From contig NZ_QGGW01000001.1 in NCBI RefSeq assembly GCF_003148775.1, forward strand, positions 806,001-870,000: a stretch of DNA of 64,000 nt, given 5' to 3'. The stretch is from Roseicyclus mahoneyensis. GTDB taxonomy: Bacteria; Pseudomonadota; Alphaproteobacteria; Rhodobacterales; Rhodobacteraceae. How positions within the stretch are numbered: the stretch's first letter is position 1; every line of letters begins with the position of its first letter. A model generated the notes under the pieces. That model did not search any database. It saw nothing but the letters and a program-made list of their open reading frames with translations, and had not been told where the DNA came from. Positions 50,899-61,093 of the stretch are shown here, piece after piece. The position numbers were made by a program, and so were the translations under genes.

Positions 50899-51477
50899 AT
50901 GTCCGACCCCCACACCGGCCCGCTTCAACACACATCGGCGCGCGCCTTCCTCGCCCTTTTGCCGGACCTCCGGCGCAGCGCGCGACGGCTCAGCCGGTCG
51001 GTCGAGGATGCCGACGATCTGGTGCAGGACACTTTGCTGAGGGTCTGGGCGCGGCTGGCGATGGCGCGGGCCGGTGCGACGGATCAGGCCCCCGTCACCG
51101 ACCTGCGGGCCTATGCCTTCGCCACCTTGCGCAACTGCGCCCGGACGCGAGGCGCCGGCCCTCTGTCCGCCCCCGCAGACACGCACGATGCGCATGAGGC
51201 GGCCGAGGCGCTGCCCGACGACCGTGCCAACCCCGAGGGGCAGCTGGCCGCGACCGAGGCGATGGCGGCGCTCGACGCCCTGCCCGAGGATCAGCGCGCG
51301 CTTTTGCGGCTGCGGGTTCTGGACGGTCTCAGCTATGCCGAGATCGCTACAGCAACAGGCCTGCCGATGGGCACGGTCACCTCGCGCCTGTCGCGGGGGC
51401 GGCGCGCACTGCGCCGGTCGCTGGGCCTGCCGTCGGATGCGGGTGTCGCGGAGATTTTGGGGGCGGGCGGCGGCTAG
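50899..51477 (+). CDS. ECF-type RNA polymerase sigma factor
   Basis: A 192-residue sigma-70-family factor. Region 2 reads LRRSARRLSRSVEDADDLVQDTLLRVW and region 4 reads ALPEDQRALLRLRVLDGLSYAEIATATGLPMGTVTSRLSRGRRALRR. Regions 1 and 3 are missing, as in ECF factors. The ATG at 50899 follows GAGGT; an ATG nine codons earlier is possible. No anti-sigma factor gene is adjacent; the divergent gene encodes an exported EF-hand protein. Confidence 0.92.
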   Translation: MSDPHTGPLQHTSARAFLALLPDLRRSARRLSRSVEDADDLVQDTLLRVWARLAMARAGATDQAPVTDLRAYAFATLRNCARTRGAGPLSAPADTHDAHEAAEALPDDRANPEGQLAATEAMAALDALPEDQRALLRLRVLDGLSYAEIATATGLPMGTVTSRLSRGRRALRRSLGLPSDAGVAEILGAGGG

Positions 51478-51480
51478 ATC

Positions 51481-52056
51481 TCAGCCTGAGCCAAGGATGA
51501 TGCGCACATAGTCGCGGGTTTCCGCATAGGGCGGGACGCCATCGTGCTGACGCACTGCCTCGGGTCCCGCGTTATAGGCGGCCAGCGCATGATCCCAGCG
51601 GCGAAAGCTGCGGTATTGCATGGCAAGATAGCGCGCGCCCCCTTCGAGATTGGCGGTCGGATCATGCGGATCGACGCCCAGCAACGCGGCCGTGCCAGGC
51701 ATCAGCTGCGCCAGACCGATGGCGCCTGCATGGCTGACGGCTTGCGGATTCCAGCCCGATTCCTGCTGCACGAGGCGCAGGAACAGATCCTCGGGGATGC
51801 CATGGCGGCGCGCGGCGGCGCGCGCGACCTCGAGCCAGGGACCCTCATAGCGGCCCTCGAAACGGGGGATCGCCACGCTGCCCGTCTCGGGGTCGAAATC
51901 GGGGCGGAGCCGCACGGAGGCCGCGTATTGCGTCGCGGCCCGGCTGTCGAGCACGCCCAGCGCCCGGTTGATCCGCTCCATCGGGTCGGCCAGGGCGGGA
52001 AGCGCCAGACAGGCGGTAACGGCCAAGGCAAGGAAAGAACGCGGGACAAGGGCCAT
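51481..52056 (-). CDS. Lytic transglycosylase (SLT domain)
   Basis: A 191-residue exported muramidase-like enzyme that cleaves peptidoglycan glycan strands. It has a signal peptide ([17 protein letters not shown]) and an SLT domain: [37 protein letters not shown] with the catalytic Glu, then [15 protein letters not shown] and [12 protein letters not shown]. The ATG of [10 protein letters not shown] was chosen because it puts the signal peptide at the N-terminus. It converges with the sigma factor, 3 bases apart. Confidence 0.93.
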   Translation of the reverse strand: MALVPRSFLALAVTACLALPALADPMERINRALGVLDSRAATQYAASVRLRPDFDPETGSVAIPRFEGRYEGPWLEVARAAARRHGIPEDLFLRLVQQESGWNPQAVSHAGAIGLAQLMPGTAALLGVDPHDPTANLEGGARYLAMQYRSFRRWDHALAAYNAGPEAVRQHDGVPPYAETRDYVRIILGSG

Positions 52057-52259
52057 CGGACAAGGACTTTCAAACAACCTCCGGCGTCCGATACGCGATT
52101 TCGGGCGGGAATTCCAGAGTTTCGCACCCTGCCCCCTTGCGCCCGGTGCTGCGATTAACCTTTTCTTGACCATGCTGGGATGATCTAACCGCCACGCGGC
52201 GCGGCGATGACTCGGCGGGCCAGACATGGGCTAAACGCCGAAACGGGGGAGACAGCGAC

Positions 52260-52787
52260 ATGGCCGGATCGGTCAACAAGGTAATTCTGGTCGGCAATCT
52301 GGGCCGCGATCCCGAGGTGCGCAGCTTTCAAAACGGCGGCAAGGTCTGCAACCTGCGCATCGCCACGTCGGAGACCTGGAAGGACCGCGCCACGGGCGAG
52401 CGCAAGGAGCGGACAGAATGGCATTCGGTGGCGATCTTTTCCGAACCGCTGGCAAAGATCGCCGAGCAGTACCTGCGCAAGGGGTCCAAGGTCTATATCG
52501 AGGGCCAGTTGGAAACCCGCAAATGGCAAGACCAGTCCGGGCAGGACCGCTATTCGACCGAGGTGGTGCTGCGCCCCTACCGGGGTGAATTGACCCTGCT
52601 CGACGGGCGTGACGGCGGCGGTGGCAGTGGCGGCGGTGGCGGCGGCTATGGGGGCGGTGCCGCGTCCGGCGGCGGCTACGGCGATGACCGTGGCGGCGGC
52701 TATCCCGACGATCGTGGCGGGCCGGGCGGCGGGGGTGGCTACGGTGGCGGTGGCGGCGGGGATGTCGACGACGAGATTCCGTTTTGA
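52260..52787 (+). CDS. ssb: Single-stranded DNA-binding protein
   Basis: OB-fold protein that coats single-stranded DNA in replication and repair. The 175 residues start [21 protein letters not shown], include [30 protein letters not shown], then a long Gly-rich linker ([17 protein letters not shown]), and end in the acidic protein-interaction tip DDEIPF. GGGGGAGACAGCG lies before the ATG. I see no LexA box upstream. Confidence 0.98.
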   Translation: MAGSVNKVILVGNLGRDPEVRSFQNGGKVCNLRIATSETWKDRATGERKERTEWHSVAIFSEPLAKIAEQYLRKGSKVYIEGQLETRKWQDQSGQDRYSTEVVLRPYRGELTLLDGRDGGGGSGGGGGGYGGGAASGGGYGDDRGGGYPDDRGGPGGGGGYGGGGGGDVDDEIPF

Positions 52788-52847
52788 TACCGACCGGGCG
52801 CACATGAGAGCGGCCGCGCCCGCGGCTGGCTGAGGGAGCCTCCGGCG

Positions 52848-52870
52848 GGGATATTTTCAAAACAGAGAAG
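52848..52870 (+). repeat. Diverged copy of the dispersed intergenic element
   Basis: GGGATATTTTCAAAACAGAGAAG, preceded by GCCTCCGGCGGG, lies between ssb and the aminotransferase gene. It resembles the 22-base elements at 3038 and 62452 but is less similar. Confidence 0.3.
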
Positions 52871-52908
52871 CGAGGCGCGGTGCGCTCGTGATGACAGGGG
52901 CAGCGCGC

Positions 52909-54096
52909 ATGCAGCCGATCAATCCGACCTACAGGCGTACCTTTCCGCCCCCGGTGATGGAGGCCCGGCGCTGGATCGAGGGCAAGGTCTTTGCCCCCGA
53001 AAAACCCCTGATCATGCTGAGCCAGGCCGCCCCGGTGGACCCGCCGCCCGCGGCGCTGGCGCGCGCCATGGCAGATGCGCTGATCGAGAACCCGGCCTCG
53101 CATCTCTATGGACCGGTGCTGGGCCTGCCCGAGTTGCGCGCCGAACTGGCGGCGCAATGGTCGGACGGCTATGGCGGCATGGTCCGTCCCGCGCAGGTGG
53201 CTGTCACGGCCGGGTGCAACCAGGCCTTTACCGCCGTGATGTCGACGCTGGCAGGCGCGGGCGATGCGGTGATCTTGCCCCTGCCCTATTATTTCAACCA
53301 CAAGATGTGGCTCGACATGGAAGGGGTTGAGACACTCGCCCTGCCCACCGGCGACGATCTGCTGCCCGATCCCGAGCGCGCGGCGGCGCTGATCACCCCG
53401 CGCACGCGCGCCATCGTGCTGATCAGCCCCAACAATCCGACGGGCGTCGAATACCCGCCCGCGCTGCTCGGCGCCTTTTTCGATCTGGCGCGGACCCATG
53501 GCATCGCGCTGATCCTCGATGAGACCTACCGCGATTTCCATTCGCAGCCCGGCGCGCCGCATGACCTGTTCAAGGATCCCGACTGGGACGACACGTTGAT
53601 CCACCTCTATTCCTTCTCCAAGGCCTACCGCCTGACCGGCCACCGGGTCGGCGCAATCATGGCGTCCGAGGCGCGACTGGCCGAGGTCGAGAAATTCCTC
53701 GATACGGTGGCGATCTGCCCGCCGCAGGTGGGCCAGATCGGGGCGCTGTGGGGGATGCGCCACCTTGGCCAGTGGCTGGCGGGCGAGCGGGCCGAGATCT
53801 TGTCGCGGCGCGACGCTCTGGTGGCGGGGTTCGGCGGGCTGGAGGGCTGGGATCTGCTGGGTTGCGGGGCCTATTTCGCCTATGTGCGCCATCCCTTTGC
53901 CAAGCCCTCCGACATCGTCGCGCGCGAGATGGTGGAGGCTTGCGCCATGCTGGTGCTGCCGGGCACGATGTTCGGCCCGCGGCAGACCGAAGGCGGCACC
54001 GGACAGGCCGAGGCGACGCTGAGGATTGCCTTTGCCAACGCCGACCGCGACGGGCTGGCCGAAGTGGTGGGCAGGCTGGCGACGCTCGATCTGTAA
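52909..54096 (+). CDS. PLP-dependent aminotransferase, class I/II
   Basis: Fold-type I aminotransferase of 395 residues. Visible motifs are the cofactor region VAVTAGCNQAFTAVMSTLAGAGDAV, ISPNNPTGVEYP, LILDETYRDF, and the Schiff-base lysine in SFSKAYRLTGHRVG. I chose MQPINPTYRRTFPPP, which follows AGGGG; starts 6-7 codons earlier exist. It is a general aspartate/aromatic-like enzyme and the substrate cannot be named. It is a single gene between ssb and the foldase. Confidence 0.92.
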   Translation: MQPINPTYRRTFPPPVMEARRWIEGKVFAPEKPLIMLSQAAPVDPPPAALARAMADALIENPASHLYGPVLGLPELRAELAAQWSDGYGGMVRPAQVAVTAGCNQAFTAVMSTLAGAGDAVILPLPYYFNHKMWLDMEGVETLALPTGDDLLPDPERAAALITPRTRAIVLISPNNPTGVEYPPALLGAFFDLARTHGIALILDETYRDFHSQPGAPHDLFKDPDWDDTLIHLYSFSKAYRLTGHRVGAIMASEARLAEVEKFLDTVAICPPQVGQIGALWGMRHLGQWLAGERAEILSRRDALVAGFGGLEGWDLLGCGAYFAYVRHPFAKPSDIVAREMVEACAMLVLPGTMFGPRQTEGGTGQAEATLRIAFANADRDGLAEVVGRLATLDL

Positions 54097-54214
54097 GACG
54101 GCGGTCCCCGGGGCCGCGGCCCTTGCCGCGCGCGGCGCTTGCGCGTAATCAACCCCGCAGACACGCGGTGGGCATGCCCGCGCAAGGTACCAAAACAGGA
54201 AGGATCCCCGCGAC

Positions 54215-56071
54215 ATGGCGACATCGGTTGCGAAGAAGGCCTCGAACCTTTTCGTCTGGATCATCCTCGGCCTCTTGTTCGTGGCGCTGGCAGGCTTCGG
54301 CATCGGCTCCTTTACCGGCGGCGCCAGCCGGATCGGCAGCGTCGGTGAGATCGAGATCACCGTCAGCGACTACCAGCGCGCCCTCGACGAAGAGTTGCGC
54401 GCCCAGATCGCCGAACGGCGCGCGCCGGTGAGCTTTGCCGAGCTGCAGGCCCAAGGAATCGACCAGGCGGTCTTGCAGGCGCTGGTCGCGCGCGCTGCCT
54501 TGACGAATGAAGCACAGACCATCGGCCTGTCGGTCGGCGATGCCGAGGTCGCCCGGCAGATCACGCGCATCGAGGCGTTTCAGGGGCTCGACGGATCCTT
54601 CGACCGTGAGGCCTATGAATTCACCTTGCGCCAGAACGGCCTGACACCCGCGCAATACGAGCAAGACATTCGGCGGCGCACCGCCAACAGCTTGCTGCAG
54701 GTCGCGGTGCTGGGCGGATTGCAGGCCGATCCGACCATCGCCGAGACGCTTGTCGCCTTTCAGGGCGAGACGCGCGATTTCACCATCCTGACCGTGACCG
54801 AGGCCGATCTGGCGCCCGAGGGCCTTGCCGCCCCGAGCGAGGCCGATCTCGAGAGCTATTATAGCGAGAACCCGCAGCGCTTCACACGGTCCGAGGCGCG
54901 GCGCGTGACCTATGCCTGGGTCACGCCCACGATGCTGATGGATGACCTGACCATCGACGAAGAGGCGTTGCGCGCCCTTTACGAGCAGCGCGCGAGCCTC
55001 TACCGGCAGCCCGAACGGCGCTTGCTGGAGCGGCTGGTGTTCATCGACACCGATATGGCGCAGGCGGCCTTTGACGCCATCGCGGCGGGCGAGACGGATT
55101 TCGACACGCTGGTGGCGGATCGGGGCCTGACGCTTGAGGACGTGGATCTGGGCGAGGTCGCGCGCGGCAATCTGATGCCCGAGGCCGCCGAGGCGATCTT
55201 TTCCGACACTGAGTCCGAGATCATCGGGCCCCTCCCCTCCGATCTGGGGCCGGCGCTGTTCCGGGTCAACGCGGTGCTCGACGCCTCCGAGATCAGCTTC
55301 GAGGAAGCGCAGGAGGAGTTGCGCGCCGAGCTGGCCGCCGAGGCAGCGCGACGCGCCATCGACGACCTGCGCGATCCAATCGACGATCTGCTGGCCGGGG
55401 GGGCGACGCTGGAAGAGATCGCAGCGGAAACCGAGATGCGGCTTGGGGCAATGGATTACACCCCCATCTCGGAAGACGGCATCGCCGCCTATGACGCCTT
55501 CCGCGAGGCGGTCACGGCGGCGCGCGAGGGGGATTTCCCCGAGCTGCTGGCGCTGAGCGATGGCGGCCTCTTCGCGCTGCGTCTTGACGAGGTGGTGCCG
55601 CCTGCGCTGCCGCCTCTGGACGAGATCACCGACGAGGTCGCGCAAGCCTGGCGCGCCACGGCGCTGCGCGAGGCACTGGCCGGTTTCGGCCAGACGCTGG
55701 TGGCCGAGCTTGCCACGGGCGCATCGCTGGAGGAGCTTGGCGCGACTATGACCGAAGAGCAGATCCGACGGCAGGATTTCATCCCCGACGCCCCGCCGAC
55801 GCTGGTGGCGCAGGTGTTCCGGCTGGAGGCAATCGGCGACGTGGTGTTGGTGCCGGGCGCCGAGCAGGCGCTGATCGCGCGGCTTGACGCGATCAATCCG
55901 CCCGCGCGCGACGATCCCACGGTGCAGATCCTGACCCAGATCATCAGCCAGTCGGTGGCGCAATCCATGGCGATGGACATCTTCGAGGCTTACGGTCAGG
56001 CAATGCAGGCCGATGTCGGCATCCGGCTGGACCAGTCGATGATCAACGCCGTCCACACCCAGTTCCCCTGA
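54215..56071 (+). CDS. PpiD-type periplasmic peptidyl-prolyl isomerase/foldase
   Basis: A 618-residue membrane-anchored chaperone. One N-terminal helix (LFVWIILGLLFVALAGFGIGSF) is followed by a SurA-like N-terminal domain (AVLQALVARAALTNEAQTIGLSVGDAEVA) and a central parvulin-like PPIC domain (about residues 260-370, PERRLLERLVFI). It assists outer-membrane and periplasmic proteins emerging from Sec. AGGAAGGA precedes the ATG. The stop overlaps the trpE start by one base, so translation of trpE is coupled to it. Confidence 0.92.
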   Translation: MATSVAKKASNLFVWIILGLLFVALAGFGIGSFTGGASRIGSVGEIEITVSDYQRALDEELRAQIAERRAPVSFAELQAQGIDQAVLQALVARAALTNEAQTIGLSVGDAEVARQITRIEAFQGLDGSFDREAYEFTLRQNGLTPAQYEQDIRRRTANSLLQVAVLGGLQADPTIAETLVAFQGETRDFTILTVTEADLAPEGLAAPSEADLESYYSENPQRFTRSEARRVTYAWVTPTMLMDDLTIDEEALRALYEQRASLYRQPERRLLERLVFIDTDMAQAAFDAIAAGETDFDTLVADRGLTLEDVDLGEVARGNLMPEAAEAIFSDTESEIIGPLPSDLGPALFRVNAVLDASEISFEEAQEELRAELAAEAARRAIDDLRDPIDDLLAGGATLEEIAAETEMRLGAMDYTPISEDGIAAYDAFREAVTAAREGDFPELLALSDGGLFALRLDEVVPPALPPLDEITDEVAQAWRATALREALAGFGQTLVAELATGASLEELGATMTEEQIRRQDFIPDAPPTLVAQVFRLEAIGDVVLVPGAEQALIARLDAINPPARDDPTVQILTQIISQSVAQSMAMDIFEAYGQAMQADVGIRLDQSMINAVHTQFP

Positions 56072-57582
56072 TGGCGCAGGTCTCCGATTTCGCCCCTTTC
56101 GAGGCGGGCTGGGCAGCGGGCAAGAACCAGCTTGTCTATGCAAGGCTGGCCGCCGATCTGGATACCGCCGTCTCCGTGATGATGAAGCTGACGGATGCGG
56201 GGCGGGATAGTTTCATCCTCGAATCCGTGACCGGCGGCGAGGTTCGCGGCCGCTATTCCATCATTGGCTGCAAGCCTGACCTGATCTGGGAATGCCACGG
56301 GGCGGCCAGCCGCCTGAACCGGGCCGCGCGCTATGACCGCGAGAGCTTCACCCCTTGCCCCGAGCCGCCGCTGCAGGCCCTGCGCGCGCTGCTGCTTGAG
56401 ACCGCCATCGACATGCCCGAGCATCTGCCGGCGGCAGCTGCGGGCCTGTTCGGGTATTTGGGCTATGACATGATCCGGCTGGTCGAACATCTGCCCGACG
56501 TGAACCCCGACCCTCTGGGCCTGCCCGATGCGGTCTTGATGCGCCCCTCGATCATCGCGGTGCTGGACGGGGTGAAAGGCGAGGTGACGGTGGTGGCACC
56601 TGCATGGGTGTCATCGGGCCTCACGGCGCGTGCGGCCTATGCACAGGCGGCCGAGCGGGTCAGCGACGCCTTGCGCGATCTGGAACGTGCGCCCACGATG
56701 GCCTCCCGCGAGATGGGCGAGGCGCGCGCCGTGGCCGAGCCGGTGTCGAATTTCGCCCGCGCCGATTATCTGGCAGCGGTGGAAAAGGCCAAGGATTACA
56801 TCCGCGCGGGCGACATCTTTCAGGTCGTACCCTCGCAGCGCTGGACGCAGGATTTCCCCGAACCGCCCTTTGCGCTTTACCGCGCGCTGCGCCGCACCAA
56901 TCCCTCGCCCTTCATGTTCTTCTTCAACTTCGGGCCGTTCCAGATCGTGGGCGCAAGTCCCGAAATCCTCGTGCGGGTGTTCAAGGGTCAGGTCACGATC
57001 CGCCCCATCGCAGGCACCCGCAAGCGCGGCGCAACCGTCGAAGAGGATCGTTCGCTCGAAGCCGATCTGCTGTCGGACCCAAAGGAACTGGCCGAACATC
57101 TGATGCTGCTGGACCTCGGGCGCAACGATGTGGGCCGGGTGGCCAAGATCGGCACCGTGAAACCCACCGAGGAATTCATTGTCGAGCGCTATTCCCACGT
57201 CATGCATATCGTCTCGAACGTGGTGGGTGAGTTGCGTGAGGATCAAGATGCGCTGTCGGCCCTGCTGGCGGGCCTGCCTGCGGGCACGGTCTCGGGCGCG
57301 CCCAAAGTGCGCGCGATGGAGATCATCGACGAGCTGGAGCCCGAGAAACGCGGCGTCTATGGCGGCGGCGTGGGCTATTTCAGCGCGGGCGGCGACATGG
57401 ACATGTGCATCGCGCTGAGGACAGCCGTGGTCAAGGACGGCAAACTCTACATTCAGGCGGGCGGCGGCGTGGTCTATGACAGCGACCCGGAGGCGGAGTT
57501 CGAGGAAACCGTGAACAAGTCGCGCGCGATCCGCCGCGCGGCCGAGGATGCGGGCCTGTTCTCGGGGCGCGGCAACCGCTGA
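56071..57582 (+). CDS. trpE: Anthranilate synthase component I
   Basis: Chorismate-using large subunit of anthranilate synthase. The 503 residues include the tryptophan-binding region (DSFILESVTGGEVRGRYS) and the catalytic segments NPSPFMFFFNFGPFQIVGASPEILV, RPIAGTRKRG, LMLLDLGRNDVGRV and GTVSGAPKVRAMEIIDELE. It overlaps the foldase gene by one base and is separated from trpG-D-C by the divergent deacetylase gene. I find no Trp-rich leader peptide in front of it. Confidence 0.97.
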   Translation: MAQVSDFAPFEAGWAAGKNQLVYARLAADLDTAVSVMMKLTDAGRDSFILESVTGGEVRGRYSIIGCKPDLIWECHGAASRLNRAARYDRESFTPCPEPPLQALRALLLETAIDMPEHLPAAAAGLFGYLGYDMIRLVEHLPDVNPDPLGLPDAVLMRPSIIAVLDGVKGEVTVVAPAWVSSGLTARAAYAQAAERVSDALRDLERAPTMASREMGEARAVAEPVSNFARADYLAAVEKAKDYIRAGDIFQVVPSQRWTQDFPEPPFALYRALRRTNPSPFMFFFNFGPFQIVGASPEILVRVFKGQVTIRPIAGTRKRGATVEEDRSLEADLLSDPKELAEHLMLLDLGRNDVGRVAKIGTVKPTEEFIVERYSHVMHIVSNVVGELREDQDALSALLAGLPAGTVSGAPKVRAMEIIDELEPEKRGVYGGGVGYFSAGGDMDMCIALRTAVVKDGKLYIQAGGGVVYDSDPEAEFEETVNKSRAIRRAAEDAGLFSGRGNR

Positions 57583-57656
57583 AAAGCCGAAGACCTGCAG
57601 TTTTTCGCAAGGCGCATCCGCAGTTTTCCAACACGTTTTCCGACGGGAGAACGCGC

Positions 57657-59327
57657 CTACTCGCTCAACCGCCCCAACACCACCGACACCGGCGCCAGCG
57701 CCACGCCCTCGGTTCGGCTGCCGAGCGCCCATGAGACCAGCGCCGTGACCGTGTCGGGCCGGGTGCGCCCGACGACCACCACCGCCCCTTCCTGCACGGC
57801 GGCAAAGGCGGCGCGACCAAGGAAACGGGTGATGACCGGCGCGCTCTGGTCTTCGTCGTCGAGCAGGCGGAAGACGGTCGCCGCTGGCACATTTGCGCGG
57901 CGCGCGGTTTCCTCGGCGGCGTTCAGCCCCCGGGGAAAGGCGATCAACCCGTGGCCTGTTGCCGCCAGCGCACCGACAGTGGCGTCAAGGACCGGGCGGT
58001 CGGACTGGATGCGGCTGGCGGGGTCATCCATCAGGGCAACCGCCTGCGGCAGGGTTTCGCGGGCGACCCCAAGCGCCACCTCGACATCGGAGGGAGCGGC
58101 GCCCGCGGGCAGCGCGCTCGCCCCGAGGATCACCACCTCGAAGCCCGCATCGCGCAATTGGGCAGCGCGCGCCGCGGCATCCGGGCGCATCGGGTCGATG
58201 GCAAAGCTGACCGGAAAGCCAAGCCCGCCCAGCGCCGTCGGATCAAAGCCGCTGTCGGCCTCGTCGATCAGGACAACGGCCATCAGGGGCGCGCCCGCCT
58301 CGGCCTCGAAGGTCTCGGCATTGTCGCGCAGCGCATTGGGCGGGCCGGGCTCGGGCTCGACGGTTTCCAGCGTCTCGGGTGCAGGGGGCGGCTCGGGCTG
58401 GGCCGGCAGGCCCGCTTGCGGCAGGCGTCCGGGGGACAAGGTTGTCTCAAGGGGTGCTGCCACCTGCGGCAGGCGCGGCGGCGCGGGCGTCTGGGGCGGA
58501 AACGCAGCGGGGGCTTCGGACGGGGCGGGCAGGCCGATGTCCGTTCCGGGCGGGACTTCGGGAAAATCTGCGTCCAAGACGGCGGGGGGCAAATCTGTCG
58601 CCAAGGCAGCGGGCTGAGGCGCGGGGGCCGGGGCGGTGTCGGTCGCGGCAGGCGCGGCCTGAACCTGCGGCACGACAAGGCGGCGCGGCGCGGCCCCCCC
58701 CGCGCTGCCGTCGGCCGTGGTGGAAAAGACCGGGCTTGGGGCCTGCGCGATGACGTCGGGCGACGGAGTATCCGGCGCTATGGCGATCGAGGGAGCAGGC
58801 GCGGGCGCACCTGTCACGCCGTCACCTTCGGGCATGCTGTCTTGCGACGGGGCTTGGGATTGCGGCACCAGCGGCACGGGCGGCGGGGCAATGTCGATAC
58901 GCGGCAGGCTGGCGGCGATGTCGGCGGCTGCGGGCTGTTCGGGCGCGACAGGCGGGATGCTGGCCACATCCTCGGGAGCTTCGGGCGCGGGTTGGGGATC
59001 GGGCAGAGGTGCGGCTGCCTCGGGCTCGGGCGTGACCTCGGACGGAGGTGCTTCAAGGGTCGGAGCCTCGGCGTCGGGGCGCGCATCGACCGGGGCCGGC
59101 GCCGGGAGCTCGGGTTGCAAGATTTGGGTCGACACCGGGTCCTCGGCTGGAACGGCTGTGCCGGCTTGCGCGCCCGTCTGCGCCGAAGGGCTGACCACGT
59201 GAGGTGGTCCCAAGCGGTCCGGCAAAGGCGTGCTCAGCGACACCGCCGCAAGCACCACCACGCTGACCACGGCCCCGAGGACCATTCCGCTCAGTATTCC
59301 GCCACCCATCCCTGCCCTCACTCGCAT
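57657..59327 (-). CDS. Divergent polysaccharide deacetylase family protein (YibQ-like)
   Basis: About 556 residues in three parts: an N-terminal membrane or signal helix (GILSGMVLGAVVSVVVLAAVSL), a very long disordered Pro/Ala-rich linker (roughly 270 residues), and a C-terminal deacetylase-like NodB-type barrel (APLMAVVLIDEADSGFDPTALGGLGFPVSFAIDP, then HGLIAFPRG and GAVVVVGRTRPDTVTAL). It is probably periplasmic. Activity and substrate of this branch are unknown. The ATG at 59327 is likely; one at 59309 follows a good GAGGG. It lies between trpE and trpG on the opposite strand. Confidence 0.85.
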   Translation of the reverse strand: MRVRAGMGGGILSGMVLGAVVSVVVLAAVSLSTPLPDRLGPPHVVSPSAQTGAQAGTAVPAEDPVSTQILQPELPAPAPVDARPDAEAPTLEAPPSEVTPEPEAAAPLPDPQPAPEAPEDVASIPPVAPEQPAAADIAASLPRIDIAPPPVPLVPQSQAPSQDSMPEGDGVTGAPAPAPSIAIAPDTPSPDVIAQAPSPVFSTTADGSAGGAAPRRLVVPQVQAAPAATDTAPAPAPQPAALATDLPPAVLDADFPEVPPGTDIGLPAPSEAPAAFPPQTPAPPRLPQVAAPLETTLSPGRLPQAGLPAQPEPPPAPETLETVEPEPGPPNALRDNAETFEAEAGAPLMAVVLIDEADSGFDPTALGGLGFPVSFAIDPMRPDAAARAAQLRDAGFEVVILGASALPAGAAPSDVEVALGVARETLPQAVALMDDPASRIQSDRPVLDATVGALAATGHGLIAFPRGLNAAEETARRANVPAATVFRLLDDEDQSAPVITRFLGRAAFAAVQEGAVVVVGRTRPDTVTALVSWALGSRTEGVALAPVSVVLGRLSE

Positions 59328-59474
59328 GCCACTTACCCCGCCACAGGTCCCTGTCGCTTTGACCTGCCGCTCTGGCCGCTGGCGCTTGACCACCCGCCGC
59401 GGCTTTGAAACATGTATACCCCGGGTGTGCGCCGCCTTCACCCCCTTTTAACCTTTTGAGCCGGACCCGCCCCC

Positions 59475-60071
59475 ATGCTGCTGCTCATCGACAATTACGA
59501 CAGCTTTACCTGGAACCTTGTCCATTATCTGGGCGAGTTGGGCGCCGAGGCGCAGGTGGTGCGCAACGACCAGATCACGGTGCAGGACGCGCTGGCGCTG
59601 CAACCATCCGCCATCGTGCTGTCGCCCGGCCCCTGTGATCCGGCGCAGGCGGGCATCTGCCTTGCGCTGACGCGGGCGGCGGCGGGCGCGGGCGTGCCGC
59701 TCCTGGGGGTGTGCCTTGGGCATCAGACCATCGGCGAGGCCTTCGGTGGCAAGGTCCAGCGCCATTCCGAAATCGTGCATGGCAAGATGGGCGAGATCCA
59801 GCACAAGGGCCTTGGCATGTTCCGGGGCCTGCCCTCGCCGCTCAAGGCCACGCGCTATCATTCCTTGGTCGTGGATCGCCCCAGCCTGCCCGATGTGCTG
59901 GAGGTGACGGCAGAGCTGCCCGACGGCACGATCATGGGACTGCGGCACCGGACGCTGCCCATCGAAGGCGTGCAATTCCACCCCGAAAGCATCCGGTCCG
60001 AGCATGGGCACGCGATGCTGAAGAACTTCCTCGACATGGCGGCCACCGCCAAGGGAGCTGTGCCCGCATGA
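59475..60071 (+). CDS. trpG: Anthranilate synthase component II (glutamine amidotransferase)
   Basis: Releases ammonia from glutamine for TrpE. The 198-residue class I amidotransferase has [23 protein letters not shown], the nucleophile Cys80 in [15 protein letters not shown], and the His-Glu pair in [13 protein letters not shown]. It overlaps trpD by 4 bases, starting the trpGDC-moaC-moeA run. In some organisms the subunit also serves folate synthesis (PabA). Confidence 0.97.
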   Translation: MLLLIDNYDSFTWNLVHYLGELGAEAQVVRNDQITVQDALALQPSAIVLSPGPCDPAQAGICLALTRAAAGAGVPLLGVCLGHQTIGEAFGGKVQRHSEIVHGKMGEIQHKGLGMFRGLPSPLKATRYHSLVVDRPSLPDVLEVTAELPDGTIMGLRHRTLPIEGVQFHPESIRSEHGHAMLKNFLDMAATAKGAVPA

Positions 60072-61093
60072 CCGACGCGATGAAACCGCTGATCTACGCC
60101 GCCTCCGAAGGGCCGCTGAGCCGTGCGCAGGCCGAGGCGGCCTTTGAGGAATTGTTCGAAGGCACGGCTACGCCCGCGCAGATCGCAGGGCTGTTGATGG
60201 CGATGCGGGCACGCGGCGAATCCGTCGCCGAATATGCCGCCGCAGCACAGGTGATGCGCGATCGCTGCGTCAAGGTGAGCGCGCCCGAAGGCGCGATGGA
60301 TATCGTGGGTACGGGTGGCGACGGGATGGGCACGCTCAACATCTCGACCGCGGCGGCCTTTGTCGTGGCGGGTGCGGGCGTGCCGGTGGCCAAGCATGGC
60401 AACCGCAACCTCAGCTCGAAATCAGGCGCGGCCGATGCGCTGTCGGAACTGGGGATCGACGTGATGGTCGGGCCCGAGGTGGTGGAACGCGCCATTGCCG
60501 AAGCGGGCATCGGCTTCATGATGGCCCCCATGCATCACCCGGCGATGAAACAGGTGATGCCGGTGCGCACGGAGCTGGGCTGCAAGACGATCTTCAACAT
60601 TCTGGGCCCCCTGACCAACCCCGCAGGCGTCAAGCGGCAATTGACGGGCGCCTTTGCCATCGACCTGATCTTTCCGATGGCCGAAACCCTGCAGGCGCTG
60701 GGGTCGGAGGCGGCATGGCTGGTGCATGGCGCGGATGGCACCGACGAGATCTCCATCTCGGGCACGACCTCCGTCGCGGTGCTGAAGGACGGCAAGATCC
60801 GGAGCCGCGAGGTGCATCCCGAGGAGGCGGGCCTTCGGGTCCACCCGTTCCGCGATATCCTCGGCGGCACGCCGGCAGAAAATGCTGCGGCGCTGCGGGC
60901 GCTGCTGGAGGGGGCAAAGGGCGCTTACCGCGATGCGGTGCTTTTGAATGCCGCTGCCGCCCTTGTCGTCGCGGAAAAGGCAACCGACTTGAAAGGCGGC
61001 GTGGAGATCGCCGCCGAGAGCATCGACAGCGGGGCGGCCAAGCGGGCGGTGGAGCGGCTGGCCGCCGTCACGCAAGCGGCCAAGGGGGCATGA
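60068..61093 (+). CDS. trpD: Anthranilate phosphoribosyltransferase
   Basis: Joins anthranilate to PRPP in tryptophan synthesis. The 341 residues include [24 protein letters not shown], the [21 protein letters not shown] anthranilate/PRPP site and [13 protein letters not shown]. The ATG overlaps the trpG stop, and the stop overlaps the trpC start (ATGA), so the three genes are translationally coupled. Confidence 0.97.
   Translation: MTDAMKPLIYAASEGPLSRAQAEAAFEELFEGTATPAQIAGLLMAMRARGESVAEYAAAAQVMRDRCVKVSAPEGAMDIVGTGGDGMGTLNISTAAAFVVAGAGVPVAKHGNRNLSSKSGAADALSELGIDVMVGPEVVERAIAEAGIGFMMAPMHHPAMKQVMPVRTELGCKTIFNILGPLTNPAGVKRQLTGAFAIDLIFPMAETLQALGSEAAWLVHGADGTDEISISGTTSVAVLKDGKIRSREVHPEEAGLRVHPFRDILGGTPAENAAALRALLEGAKGAYRDAVLLNAAAALVVAEKATDLKGGVEIAAESIDSGAAKRAVERLAAVTQAAKGA

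Noticed and set aside
52273-54360. 695-codon minus-strand open frame across ssb, aminotransferase and foldase start
   Set aside because: It runs antisense through three recognised genes and their gaps, so it cannot be a real gene at the same time.
59328-59474. Possible trp leader peptide before trpG
   Set aside because: The only short frame here has a single Trp codon and is not followed by a terminator hairpin; no attenuator could be supported.
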